Origin: Planctomycetota bacterium
GTDB taxonomy: Bacteria; Planctomycetota; UBA8742; UBA2392
Direction: 5' to 3'
Assembly (NCBI GenBank): GCA_020425695.1
Contig: JAGQRE010000018.1
Span: 1 to 40,199, forward strand
DNA length: 40,199 bases
The translations under genes were made by a program, and so were the position numbers. Below are positions 7,212 to 15,430 of the stretch, in pieces. The stretch's first letter is position 1. Each line of letters opens with the position of its first letter. Under the pieces are notes generated by a model. That model saw nothing but the letters and a program-made list of their open reading frames with translations. It was not told the origin of the DNA and searched no databases.

Positions 7212-9761
7212 ATGCTGCTACGCATTACGCGTGCGTTTTTTGCTGTCGCTTGTGCCTTCGCCGTGGTGTTTACCGCAGCGACCCTGTCCCCGAACGCCCC
7301 GGTCGTTATGGCCCAGGACGCTCTTGGGACAACCAAAGAAGGCCTGCGCGAATACAAAAAGGGTAACTGGGAAGAGGCGATCAAGAAGTTCGACGCCGCT
7401 CTCGCAGCCGACCCCACTGACGAAGACGCGCGACGCATTCGCGACGAGATCGGCGCTGAACTCGCCCGCGACTTCATTGAAAACAACTTCCGCAACCCGG
7501 GGCTTTCGGGGCGATTCGCTCGCTTCGGCAAGTGGGTGATGACGGGTCTTGGCAAGGACGCCTACAAGGGGCGCAACAACGACCCCGAGCAGATAGCCAA
7601 GTTCGTTGACGCGTACATGAGTGACGCCGACACGACCCGCAACCTGCTTCGTGCGGCCAGCATTCGCGACAGCTATGGCGACTTTGCTGTTCCGTACATC
7701 CAGGCTAACTACATGCACAGCGATAACGCGGATTACCGTTATCGTGCGCGCCTGTTGCTGGCGACTCTGGGTGCGCAGGCCGTCAACGCCATCGTGCAGT
7801 GCTTCTACAGCGCTGAGATGTACGACCGCCAGACGGCGGCTCTGGCCCTTGGCGACATTCGTGACGCCCGCGCCATGCCGATTCTGGCCAAGCACTTTCA
7901 GGACAAGAACGAAGAAGAGCAAGTGCGTGAAGCTTGCCGCGCGGCCATTGAATGGATTCGCGCCGACAATCCTGAGCAGGACAAGAAGGTAAACAACGCC
8001 AAGGACCTGTTTTATCTGCAGGCGGAAGGCATTTACCGCAACAACGCGGCCGGCCGCTACTACCGCAACCGCCTGGTGGGTACGACCTATCAGGGCCAGT
8101 TGCCGGTAGCGATGTACGGCTACGACCGCAGCTACACCATCTGGAAGTGGATCCCGAGTGAAAGCGGCGACGGAGAGCTGGTATCCCAGGAAGTTCCGCT
8201 TTGGGCTTTTGCTGACATCATGGCGGAAGAGTCAGCACTGCAGGCGTTTGAACTTGGTGTAATGCAGGCCGGTGGCAATGCCTCCAGCGATGCGTTCACC
8301 AAGGACGCCCAGGCGCTGCTTTCATGCATCCACATGCACATGTACACGGAAGGTCGCGGGCGCATCTACAACAGCAGCGACGCTGAGCGTGATTTCATTC
8401 GTACGCTGCTTGGTGAGCGTGGCTTTGTACCGAACCAGCACGGTTTCGGACTTGCGTCGCTTGGCGGCAGCCCGGTTCTGTATCTCGCACTGGAACGCTC
8501 ATTGGCCGACGGCTATCCCGCCGTCAGCGTCGCGCTCTGTGATGCACTTGCGAAGCAGGGTGACAGCGCTGTCATCGGTAAGAAGGAAGCCGCGCCATTG
8601 ATTCGTGCGCTTACCGACCCGGATCGTAGTGTTCGCTACGCCGCGGCTCGTGCACTGGTCAGCCTCGGCGCCAAGACTAGCTTCGGCAACAATGAACTGG
8701 TTGAGCAAGTTGCGGTCCGCAACCTGCAGGAAACACAGGCCCGCAGCGTCCTCGTAATCATCGAAGACGAGGCACTGCGCAATCGCTACCTCAGTGACTT
8801 GGAAAGTCTCGGTCACAGCGCTGTCGGTGCCCGCACCCTTGAAGAAGGTGCGGATATGTCCACACAGGGCCCGGCTTGGGACGCTATTATCATCGACGGT
8901 GACTTGGCCGTCGCGCCGGTGTTTGTGTTTGAGCTTCCCGCCATGGGCGGCGCTTCAGACCGCCCGGAGCGCTCCGAGCCGATCTTCTTCCTTCTGAAGA
9001 AGGACGTTCGAACTGCGGAGATTCCGGTCCTGATCGCGACTACTGAAAGCGACATGGACTCACGCAAGTCTGACCTTGACGCTCTGGGTGTTGAGGACAG
9101 CCGTTTCATCAGCTACAGCGACGAGCTGGCGGTGGACACCGAAGCACTGGGCGCGACTCTCGAGAGCGTCTGGAGCGAGAACGTCGAAGACTCCAAGAGC
9201 AAGACGAACCAGATGGTCGTCGCCATGGCGCACGCAATTGCCACGCTTGATCCTGCCACGACGAAATACTCGGTTGAGAAGATGCTTGTCGCCCTCGCCG
9301 GCGGTCTGCGCTTGCCGGGTCGCTCAAGTGGCGCACGCGAAGCCATCTGTGATGCAATCGCGCAGTTGGTCTCGGGCAACAAGGTTGGTGCGGCATGGGT
9401 GCGCACCAATGTCGTACCGAACCTTCTGGATACGCTTAACAGTGACGAGGCCGTGGACCGCCCGTCTGTAAAGGGTGCGGCTTCCCGTGCGCTCGGTAAC
9501 TGCTACATGAACAACAAGGGTGCCTGGGACGAAGACGGCTTCAACGCCCTCAAGACCCAGCTTCGCCTTGAATATGATCTCAGCGAGATTTCCGACGATG
9601 ACATGCGTGAAGCCATGATCCTTGAAGTCGAGGCAGCACGCAACGCGGCCGGTGAAGCGCTTGGGAAAGCGCCGATGACTCCAGCCCAGATCCTTGCGGT
9701 GCAGAAGATGCAGGCCGTCAACCCGCACACGCCGCACCCGGATCGTCGTACTGCTGAATAG
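7212..9761 (+). CDS. Exported TPR/HEAT-repeat protein with an embedded receiver-like domain
   Basis: The 849-residue protein has an N-terminal signal peptide (charged start, hydrophobic AFFAVACAFAVVFTAATL, cleavage plausible after VMAQ). A TPR unit follows (EGLREYKKGNWEEAIKKFDAALAADP), then HEAT-like helical repeats (about 120-260 and 420-505). Residues about 510-650 look like a CheY-type receiver fold: SVLVIIEDEALRNRYLSDLESLGH, then WDAIIIDGDL, then EIPVLIATTE and a GVEDSRFISYSDE end. More helical repeats close the protein. It has no enzyme motif and probably scaffolds protein assemblies outside the cytoplasm. A receiver fold on an exported protein is odd, since phosphorylation there is not expected. 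The start is supported by AAGGAG and a good promoter. Confidence 0.8.
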   Translation: MLLRITRAFFAVACAFAVVFTAATLSPNAPVVMAQDALGTTKEGLREYKKGNWEEAIKKFDAALAADPTDEDARRIRDEIGAELARDFIENNFRNPGLSGRFARFGKWVMTGLGKDAYKGRNNDPEQIAKFVDAYMSDADTTRNLLRAASIRDSYGDFAVPYIQANYMHSDNADYRYRARLLLATLGAQAVNAIVQCFYSAEMYDRQTAALALGDIRDARAMPILAKHFQDKNEEEQVREACRAAIEWIRADNPEQDKKVNNAKDLFYLQAEGIYRNNAAGRYYRNRLVGTTYQGQLPVAMYGYDRSYTIWKWIPSESGDGELVSQEVPLWAFADIMAEESALQAFELGVMQAGGNASSDAFTKDAQALLSCIHMHMYTEGRGRIYNSSDAERDFIRTLLGERGFVPNQHGFGLASLGGSPVLYLALERSLADGYPAVSVALCDALAKQGDSAVIGKKEAAPLIRALTDPDRSVRYAAARALVSLGAKTSFGNNELVEQVAVRNLQETQARSVLVIIEDEALRNRYLSDLESLGHSAVGARTLEEGADMSTQGPAWDAIIIDGDLAVAPVFVFELPAMGGASDRPERSEPIFFLLKKDVRTAEIPVLIATTESDMDSRKSDLDALGVEDSRFISYSDELAVDTEALGATLESVWSENVEDSKSKTNQMVVAMAHAIATLDPATTKYSVEKMLVALAGGLRLPGRSSGAREAICDAIAQLVSGNKVGAAWVRTNVVPNLLDTLNSDEAVDRPSVKGAASRALGNCYMNNKGAWDEDGFNALKTQLRLEYDLSEISDDDMREAMILEVEAARNAAGEALGKAPMTPAQILAVQKMQAVNPHTPHPDRRTAE

Positions 9762-9790
9762 CTTTGCCTTGCCAGACCCGTCAGACCAGA

Positions 9791-9817
9791 AACAGGCGCC
9801 CGCAAGGGCGCCTGTTT
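9791..9817. terminator. Bidirectional terminator
   Basis: A perfect 11-bp stem (AACAGGCGCCC at 9791-9801, its complement at 9806-9816) with a GCAA loop and U-rich flanks on both strands. It separates the convergent HEAT protein and histidine kinase genes. Confidence 0.85.
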
Positions 9818-9840
9818 CAATGGACGTTCAAATGGCGCCG

Positions 9841-11472
9841 CTAGACGATTTCTTTGTTCCGCCTGCTTTCGTGCAGGTCGGCCCGGGGCAATTCAACTAC
9901 AAACCGCGCACCCTTCAGTGTCGTGCCGTCTTCGATGCGGATGCTGCCGCCATGGTTGTCGATGACCGTGTGCGCAATGGCGAGCCCAAGCCCCGTCCCC
10001 TTGCCCGGGTCCTTGGTCGTGAAGAACGGGTCGAAGATGCGCTCGCGAATGTCCAACGGCACACCGTCGCCGCTGTCCTCAACTGAGAACAGCACGCCGC
10101 CGGCGTCGGACGGCATGATGGTGACGCGAACGGCACTGCCCTCGGGCGAAGCGTCCGTCGCATTGATCAGCAGGTTCATCAACACCTGGCCGATCTCTTC
10201 TTCGTTGCCGTAGACTTCGGACAGGTCCTGCCGGATGTCTTCTTCAAGGCGAAGCTGCTTCTTGTCGAGACGGTGTCGCACAAGCGGCAGGGCGCGATGA
10301 AATGCCTTCTCCGGCGAGAACCGCTCCGGCTTCATGTCGCGACGACGCGAGAAATCGAGAATCTGTTTCATCAGGTTCTCGATCCGGCTTAGCCCCTCTT
10401 CGATCAGCTCAATGTAGTCCTTCGCCCGCTCATCGAGTCCTTCCTTCTTCTTTAGGCGTCGTGCTGCATTCAGCATGCCGCTGAGCGGGTTGTTCACCTC
10501 GTGGGCCAGCCCGGCCGCGAGCGTACCGGTGGCCGCCAGACGCTGAGCGATGACCAGGCTCTGTTGCTGCTGTTTGATTGTGCGTGTCGCTGACTTCACC
10601 TTGCCTTCAAGGTCGGACTGATAGGCCTTGAGCTCCGTGAACATGGCGTTGAAGGCCGCGACCAGGGTTTCGATGTCGTTGCGCTTACCGCCCCTGAAGC
10701 CCTCAACCGTAAGTCCCTCGGTGCCTTTTACGATGCGCTTTGAGTCCTCAAGCACAGTGCCGAGCGGTGCCAGCACGAACTTCCGAAGCGCGAACATAAG
10801 CAGCACAAACACCGCGAGCATGGCCAGTGCGAGCGTCGTAAACGCGGCGACAACCAGCGGCCCGAGATCAGCCGCCTGTGGTTCTTCCAGCGGTGGAATC
10901 TGAACGGCGGCGGGCTTAGCGATCGGTGGAATCTCAAGCTTCAGGCGCAGCAAGTACTGCAATTCGCTACGATTGTCCGGGTTGTACGGCACGAATAAAA
11001 CATCGCCGAGAAACTCGTGTTGCTTGGTCTCAAACACCCGGCGCGCGACTGTCTTCTCGTCTTCGCCGAGTTCCATCCGGCTGCCGCTGGGCTTCTCGGC
11101 CTTGAATGCGAGGCTGCCGTCCGACTCAAGGGTGACGATGCCGGTTTCGTCCATGCCGTTGAGGTCTTCACGCAGGCGGGCCGCAACGTCGGCACGGGGT
11201 GTGGCCAGAATCGGTTCAAGCTGCGCGAGAACCAGCTTCTCAATCGAGCGAATTGCCAGACGGTGCTGCTCGGCGTTGAACTCGTCGAACTGGGCCTGAG
11301 TGCGCTCGTTCAGCTCAATCAGCGCCTGCTGGGACTTGTCCTTGCGTCGAAGATCGGCTTTGTCGAGTTCATCCTTGGCTTGCAGCCCCAGAATCGCCAG
11401 TGTTACGGCGAGGATGGCTGTGGCGGCGATAACGCCAAGTGCGATTTTTGCGCGAAGGGACATCCCAAGCAT
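9841..11472 (-). CDS. Membrane sensor histidine kinase (HAMP-HisKA-HATPase)
   Basis: A 543-residue sensor kinase. A transmembrane helix near the N-terminus (KIALGVIAATAILAVTLAIL) is followed by an extracytoplasmic sensor region of about 170 residues. The second membrane helix (VVAAFTTLALAMLAVFVLLM) leads to a HAMP linker and a coiled coil. The HisKA box is LAHEVNNPLSGM, with the phosphorylated His near residue 322. The HATPase has N box NLLINATDA, G1 DSGDGVP, F box FDPFFTTK and G2 GTGLGLAI. The arrangement resembles NtrB/ZraS-like kinases. The start is placed at ATG 11472; an in-frame TTG at 11499 adds nine polar residues and looks less likely. No cognate regulator is adjacent. It is divergent from rsgA across about 105 bases. 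Confidence 0.92.
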   Translation of the reverse strand: MLGMSLRAKIALGVIAATAILAVTLAILGLQAKDELDKADLRRKDKSQQALIELNERTQAQFDEFNAEQHRLAIRSIEKLVLAQLEPILATPRADVAARLREDLNGMDETGIVTLESDGSLAFKAEKPSGSRMELGEDEKTVARRVFETKQHEFLGDVLFVPYNPDNRSELQYLLRLKLEIPPIAKPAAVQIPPLEEPQAADLGPLVVAAFTTLALAMLAVFVLLMFALRKFVLAPLGTVLEDSKRIVKGTEGLTVEGFRGGKRNDIETLVAAFNAMFTELKAYQSDLEGKVKSATRTIKQQQQSLVIAQRLAATGTLAAGLAHEVNNPLSGMLNAARRLKKKEGLDERAKDYIELIEEGLSRIENLMKQILDFSRRRDMKPERFSPEKAFHRALPLVRHRLDKKQLRLEEDIRQDLSEVYGNEEEIGQVLMNLLINATDASPEGSAVRVTIMPSDAGGVLFSVEDSGDGVPLDIRERIFDPFFTTKDPGKGTGLGLAIAHTVIDNHGGSIRIEDGTTLKGARFVVELPRADLHESRRNKEIV

Positions 11473-11577
11473 TCTGCGATGGCGATGCCCGCTTGCCAAC
11501 GTACTGCGTGCTCCATGCGCCAGAAGATTGCGTCGGGGCTAGTGCCGCCGGATGAAGTCTGTGGTACTTATGAGCCC

Positions 11578-12504
11578 ATGGAATTGAGCGGAACAGTTGT
11601 ACGCCTGCATGGGCATCACGCTTGGGTGCGCTCAGGCGAGACCGAGTACATGTGCGCCGTGCGCGGCAAGTTCAAACAGGGCAAACGGAAAGAGCGCAGC
11701 CCGCTCGCCGTTGGTGATCGCGTGAGATTCACCCTGAACAACGACACTGATGACAGCGAGGGCGTGTTGCAGGAGTTGCTTGAACGCACGACGGAGCTGT
11801 ACAGGGCGCACCCGCGCTTTCCGCGCCAGCGACAGGTGCTGGGTGCGAACATCGAATTGCTGGTCATTGTCACCGGCGCCGACATGCTGAGCGAGCAACT
11901 GCTGACGGTCGACCGCTTGCTGATCAGCGCCTACAGCCAGGGGCTTACGCCGATTCTGGTGGTCAACAAGACTGACCTGCGCCCACGTAGCGAGATCGAG
12001 CCGTTGGTGCGTTGCTACGCTGACGGCGGCGTTGAGATTGAATACGTCAGTGCAGAAACGGGCGATCTCGGCGCTCTGTCGGCCCGTTTCAAAGACCACA
12101 CCGCCGTGTTTGCCGGCCCCAGCGGAGTCGGGAAGTCAAGCTTGATGAACGCGCTTGAGCCTGGGCTTGGTCTACGCGTGGGCGAAGTCGACAAAGTTGG
12201 CGAAGGCAAACACACGACCACGCATGCCAGCCTGGTGCCTATGGCCGGCGGGCTGGTGATTGATACGCCGGGTGTGCGAGACTTCGGGTTCTGGAACCTC
12301 GAGTTGCATGAGATCAGCCTGTACTACCCTGATTGGCAGCAAGCCCGTGAGCAGTGCAAGTTCAATACCTGCACCCATCGCCATGAGCCAAGCTGTGGGG
12401 TGAAGGCCGGTGTCGAGAGCGGCGATATCGACAACGCTCGCTACCAGCGATACCTCACAATCCTGCGCGAAACCTGGAACGAACAGCAGAAGCTCGGATA
12501 TTAA
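11578..12504 (+). CDS. rsgA: Ribosome small-subunit maturation GTPase RsgA
   Basis: RsgA (YjeQ) is a circularly permuted GTPase that checks late 30S ribosome assembly. The 308-residue product has an N-terminal OB-fold (SGTVVRLHGHHAWVRS). The permuted GTPase motifs are in the order G4 NKTD, G1 GPSGVGKSSLMN and G3 DTPGVRDF. The C-terminal zinc knuckle is CKFNTCTHRHEPSCGV. The open frame extends far upstream (to 11017) into the antisense of the kinase gene, but homology starts at ATG 11578. No strong Shine-Dalgarno is seen. Confidence 0.95.
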   Translation: MELSGTVVRLHGHHAWVRSGETEYMCAVRGKFKQGKRKERSPLAVGDRVRFTLNNDTDDSEGVLQELLERTTELYRAHPRFPRQRQVLGANIELLVIVTGADMLSEQLLTVDRLLISAYSQGLTPILVVNKTDLRPRSEIEPLVRCYADGGVEIEYVSAETGDLGALSARFKDHTAVFAGPSGVGKSSLMNALEPGLGLRVGEVDKVGEGKHTTTHASLVPMAGGLVIDTPGVRDFGFWNLELHEISLYYPDWQQAREQCKFNTCTHRHEPSCGVKAGVESGDIDNARYQRYLTILRETWNEQQKLGY

Positions 12505-12556
12505 GATTGCCCGTGTCGCCCGGTAACAGCGGGTCGACTTTCGCTATACTGATCTT

Positions 12557-13285
12557 ATGGGCAGCCATCGCCTCAGCATTGAAGCCTTGATCGGCCCGCA
12601 CTCGGTGCCGCTGGGTGCGCATTCGCACGATTGCAGCTACCTGCCTGACCGGATCGCGACCGAAGAAGCGTGGCTGGTGTGGCAGCTCTCACCCGCTGCA
12701 TATCACGAGTTGATGGATCGCGGTTTCCGTCGCAGCGGCAACATCATTTACCGGACGGCCTGCGAGGGCTGCCGAAAGTGCGTACCGATCCGCGTGCGCA
12801 CGGCTGATTTCAAGCCCAGTAAAAGCCAGCGCCGCGTGCTGAACCGCAACACGGACGTCATCATGTACGTTCACGAGCCTGAGCTGACGCGCGAGAAGCA
12901 TGACGTGTACCGGCGCTACCTGCAGGCCCAGCACGACAAGAGCCCCCAGGGCGACGACATCGAGAGCATGCGCGATTTTCTGTACACCAGCGGCGTTGCG
13001 ACGGTTGAAATCTGCTATCGCGATCACGGCGGGCGTTTGCTCGGCGTAAGCCTGTGCGACGTAAGCCGTCGCAGCATCAGCAGCGTCTATCACTTCTTTG
13101 AGCCGGACGAGTCGCGCCGCAGTCTGGGCGTGTTCAGCGCGGTCAAAGAGATTGAACTCTGCCGCGACAAGCAGGTGCCCTATTACTATCTCGGGTTCTG
13201 GATCGATGGCTGCAAGGCCATGGAGTACAAGAACCGCTACGGCCCCTGTGAGCTGCTGGTCGACGGCGAGTGGATACCCGGTTGA
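12557..13285 (+). CDS. bpt: Aspartate/glutamate leucyltransferase (leucyl-tRNA--protein transferase)
   Basis: Bpt transfers leucine from Leu-tRNA to proteins with N-terminal Asp or Glu, marking them for ClpAP-type N-degron turnover. The 242 residues match the ATE/Bpt family. The N-terminal Cys-containing segment (HDCSYLPDR) and the CEGCRKCVPIRV motif are followed by SKSQRRVLNRNTDV. The C-terminal GNAT-like region has SSVYHFFEPDE and YYYLGFWIDGCKAMEYKNRYGPCELL. A TATACT hexamer ends only 6 bases before the ATG, so a leaderless transcript is possible. It lies 52 bases downstream of rsgA. Confidence 0.92.
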   Translation: MGSHRLSIEALIGPHSVPLGAHSHDCSYLPDRIATEEAWLVWQLSPAAYHELMDRGFRRSGNIIYRTACEGCRKCVPIRVRTADFKPSKSQRRVLNRNTDVIMYVHEPELTREKHDVYRRYLQAQHDKSPQGDDIESMRDFLYTSGVATVEICYRDHGGRLLGVSLCDVSRRSISSVYHFFEPDESRRSLGVFSAVKEIELCRDKQVPYYYLGFWIDGCKAMEYKNRYGPCELLVDGEWIPG

Positions 13286-13354
13286 CGTTCCCGTATGTCG
13301 CGCTACGATTTCGAGCCATGAGCATGACTTTGAACAGCTGTCTTTGTTGTCGCT

Positions 13355-13373
13355 AACGGCGCCCGCCGTTTTT
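13355..13373 (+). terminator. Terminator after bpt
   Basis: Stem AACGGC (13355-13360), loop GCCC, stem GCCGTT (13365-13370), then TTT. It lies 70 bases past the bpt stop and separates bpt from the JAMM peptidase gene. Confidence 0.6.
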
Positions 13374-13406
13374 GACTTCATTTGAGATACTGTTCGAGCC
13401 AGAGAC

Positions 13407-13823
13407 ATGCTGACCATAACGCCCGCCATTCGGGCCCACATTGAGAACCACGCCGTTGAGACTTACCCGCACGAATGCTGCGGTGTAATCGTTGGCCGCG
13501 TTTCCGGCGACGCCCGCGAAGGCGTCGAGGCTCATCGCACCGGAAACCTCAACACCGAGCGTGCCCACGACCGATTTGAACTGGACCCGAAAGATTTCGT
13601 CCGACTTGACCGCGAAGCTCGCGAGCAAGGTCTGGACATCATAGGCATATACCACAGTCACCCAGACCATCCGGCGCGTCCCAGCGAAACCGACTTGGCC
13701 AGCGCCTGGGCGGGCTACAGCTACGTCATCGTGGCCGTGAACCAGGGCGCCCCCGGTGACTTTCATTCGTTCGAGCTGATCGAACACGACTTCCTGCAGG
13801 AAGAGGTGCGATGTCCTTCGTAG
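13407..13823 (+). CDS. JAMM/MPN (M67) metallopeptidase, Mec-like
   Basis: A 138-residue zinc isopeptidase-like protein. The JAMM residues are complete: Glu23 (PHECCG), then His83 and His85 and Asp96 in HSHPDHPARPSETD. In Mycobacterium tuberculosis, Mec cleaves cysteine from the C-terminus of the sulfur carrier CysO and is encoded beside cysO and cysM. Here it lies 116 bases upstream of a cysM-type gene with no carrier gene between, which supports a role in protein-bound cysteine synthesis. The stop codon TAG at 13821-13823 is part of the GTAG end of a REP-like element, so the last residues may have been altered by that insertion. Desampylase-like activity on another ubiquitin-fold protein is an alternative. 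Confidence 0.85.
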   Translation: MLTITPAIRAHIENHAVETYPHECCGVIVGRVSGDAREGVEAHRTGNLNTERAHDRFELDPKDFVRLDREAREQGLDIIGIYHSHPDHPARPSETDLASAWAGYSYVIVAVNQGAPGDFHSFELIEHDFLQEEVRCPS

Positions 13824-13920
13824 CGCAGGCCTCTGGCCTGCACCGGCCGTCGGCATCCTGCCGACGGCGCAACCGTGCGCGGGACGCGCACGACCTCAGC
13901 AGGCGAGACGCCTGCGCTAC
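13820..13920. repeat. REP/BIME-like element with four hairpins, copy 1
   Basis: The element is bounded by GTAG (13820-13823) and CTAC (13917-13920), within a 12-bp terminal inverted repeat at 13819-13830 and 13910-13921. It contains four perfect hairpins: GCAGGCC/GGCCTGC (13825-13841), GCCGTCGG/CCGACGGC (13846-13868), GTGCGCG/CGCGCAC (13875-13891) and GCAGGCG/CGCCTGC (13899-13915). A GTAG tetranucleotide beside a hairpin, in inverted pairs, is the hallmark of REP sequences mobilised by IS200/IS605-type RAYT transposases. No transposase is nearby. Confidence 0.8.
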
Positions 13921-13939
13921 GCTAACTACGGACATCGCC

Positions 13940-14869
13940 ATGACGACCAAGACCGACATCCTTCATGACCTTACCCGCCGCATCCCTGCACTGGGGCTGA
14001 TCGGCAACACACCGCTGCTTGAAGTCAATGTGCTCGAGCAGCGCTTCCCCGCGCTGAGCATCAAGGCCAAGGCCGAGTGGATGAACCCGGGCGGCAGCAT
14101 CAAGGACCGCGCGGTCTTTCGAATGCTGGCGCGTGTTGTCGAAGGCGACTCGCTGAACGGGCGCCGTATTCTCGATTCGACCTCTGGCAATAGCGGCATC
14201 GCCTACGCGATGATCGGTGCTGCTCTCGGCTTGCCGGTTACGCTGGTTGTTCCGGGTAATGCATCGAAGGAGCGGCAGCGCCGCATTAAAGCGCACGGCG
14301 CCGAGCTGATTTTGACCGACCCGATTCTCGGCTACGACGAGGCCATGCGCCAGGCACACGAGTTGGCTGATGTGTATCCCGAAAAGTATCTGTTGGTCGA
14401 CCAGTACGCCAACGACGCGAACTGGCAGGCGCACTATCACGGCACGGCCGAAGAGATCCTGCGCCAGAGCAACGGCGAAATCACCCACTTCATCGCGGGT
14501 GTCGGCACCGGCGGCACGCTGACGGGAATCGCGAAACGTCTGAAAGAGTACGACCCGAGCATCAAGATCGTGCAGGCGATGCCGGACGATTTCCCCGGCA
14601 TCGAGGGGTTGAAGCCACTACGCGCGCCGGACGCGATCCGCCCGCAGATCTTCAACGAAGTGCTGGTGGACGAAGTTGTCGACGTGAACATCGACGAGGC
14701 CGCCGATCATTGCCAGTTACTCGCCAGAAATGGAGTTTTCGTAGGCCAAAGCAGCGGAGCAAACCTTGCAGTAGCCGCCAAAGTTGCCGAGCGCGAACCC
14801 AACGCAAAGATCGTCACCATCTTCGCCGACACGGGCGAGCGGTATTATTCAACATCGCTGTGGGATTAG
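13940..14869 (+). CDS. cysM: PLP-dependent cysteine synthase, CysM type
   Basis: A 309-residue fold-type II PLP enzyme that makes cysteine from an activated serine (O-acetyl- or O-phosphoserine) and sulfide or a sulfur carrier. The PLP lysine is Lys55 in NPGGSIKDRAV. The substrate loop TSGNSGIAYA, the phosphate-binding GVGTGGTLTG and the C-terminal GQSSGANLA are all intact. Pairing with a Mec-like JAMM peptidase suggests the CysM/CysO thiocarboxylate route rather than free sulfide. The frame is open upstream to 13811, but that part is the REP-like element, so the start is placed at ATG 13940. The stop TAG (14867-14869) coincides with the left end of the second REP-like element. cysK is the alternative symbol. 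Confidence 0.88.
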   Translation: MTTKTDILHDLTRRIPALGLIGNTPLLEVNVLEQRFPALSIKAKAEWMNPGGSIKDRAVFRMLARVVEGDSLNGRRILDSTSGNSGIAYAMIGAALGLPVTLVVPGNASKERQRRIKAHGAELILTDPILGYDEAMRQAHELADVYPEKYLLVDQYANDANWQAHYHGTAEEILRQSNGEITHFIAGVGTGGTLTGIAKRLKEYDPSIKIVQAMPDDFPGIEGLKPLRAPDAIRPQIFNEVLVDEVVDVNIDEAADHCQLLARNGVFVGQSSGANLAVAAKVAEREPNAKIVTIFADTGERYYSTSLWD

Positions 14870-14979
14870 AGCCCCGGCCGAAAGGCCGGGGACGCGCGGC
14901 AACAGCCGCGTGAGTCCATTCAGTAACTGCTTCGAGCGTCTGTCGACGCTCGTCCCCACCCTTTCGGGTGGGGCTCTAC
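14867..14979. repeat. REP/BIME-like element with four hairpins, copy 2
   Basis: The element fills the gap between convergent cysM and dut. The two ends are inverted copies: TAGAGCCCC on the left and GGGGCTCTAC on the right. Four hairpins are seen: CCCCGGCC-GAAA-GGCCGGGG (14872-14891), CGCGGC-AACA-GCCGCG (14895-14910), GAGCGTC-TGTC-GACGCTC (14934-14951) and CCCCACCC-TTTC-GGGTGGGG (14954-14973). The outer hairpins differ at paired positions in ways that keep pairing, which indicates selection on structure. The left TAG is the cysM stop and the right TAG (minus strand, 14978-14976) is the dut stop. It probably also terminates both transcripts. Confidence 0.8.
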
Positions 14980-15428
14980 TTTCCCGTACTCCCAAATCCG
15001 CCTTGGCCCCGGGTGGTGTCGGAGAGCATTTCGACTTCCTTAAAATCTGCAGTGGTTACGGGTGCGATGATGATTTGCGCGATGCGCTCGCCGCGCTGGA
15101 TTTCGAACGGCTCGGGGCCGTGATTAATCAGCAGCACCTTCAACTCGCCGCGATAGTCAGCGTCGATTGTGCCGGGCGCGTTCAGAACCGTCACTCCATG
15201 CTTGAATGCAAGTCCGCTGCGTGGGCGTACTTGCATCTCGTAACTCGGCGGGATCTCGTAGCAGAAACCAGTCGGGATTAGCTCCCACTTACCCGGCTGC
15301 AACAGTACCGGGCTTTCCAGTGCCGCATGCACGTCCGCGCCTGCCGCGTGTTCGGTCTGATAAGTGGGTAGCGGCAACCCGTCGCCGTGGGGGAGACGCT
15401 GCATCTTCAACTTGAGTGTGACACGCAT
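14976..15428 (-). CDS. dut: dUTP diphosphatase
   Basis: Dut hydrolyses dUTP to dUMP, keeping uracil out of DNA and supplying dTMP synthesis. The 150-residue trimeric-type enzyme shows the family motifs in order: [34 protein letters not shown] with the catalytic Asp, RIAQIIIAP, and the C-terminal P-loop-like [10 protein letters not shown]. The start at 15428 is chosen because GAAGGGA lies just upstream and homology begins there. The upstream gene stops 2 bases before it, so the two are translationally coupled. The stop codon is provided by the REP-like element. Confidence 0.95.
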   Translation of the reverse strand: MRVTLKLKMQRLPHGDGLPLPTYQTEHAAGADVHAALESPVLLQPGKWELIPTGFCYEIPPSYEMQVRPRSGLAFKHGVTVLNAPGTIDADYRGELKVLLINHGPEPFEIQRGERIAQIIIAPVTTADFKEVEMLSDTTRGQGGFGSTGK

Positions 15429-15430
15429 GG

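Noticed and set aside
11017..11577. Long N-terminal extension of rsgA
   Set aside because: The frame is open but antisense to the histidine kinase, and RsgA homology starts at ATG 11578.
13811..13939. N-terminal extension of the cysteine synthase
   Set aside because: It is the translated REP-like element, not family sequence; the real start is ATG 13940.
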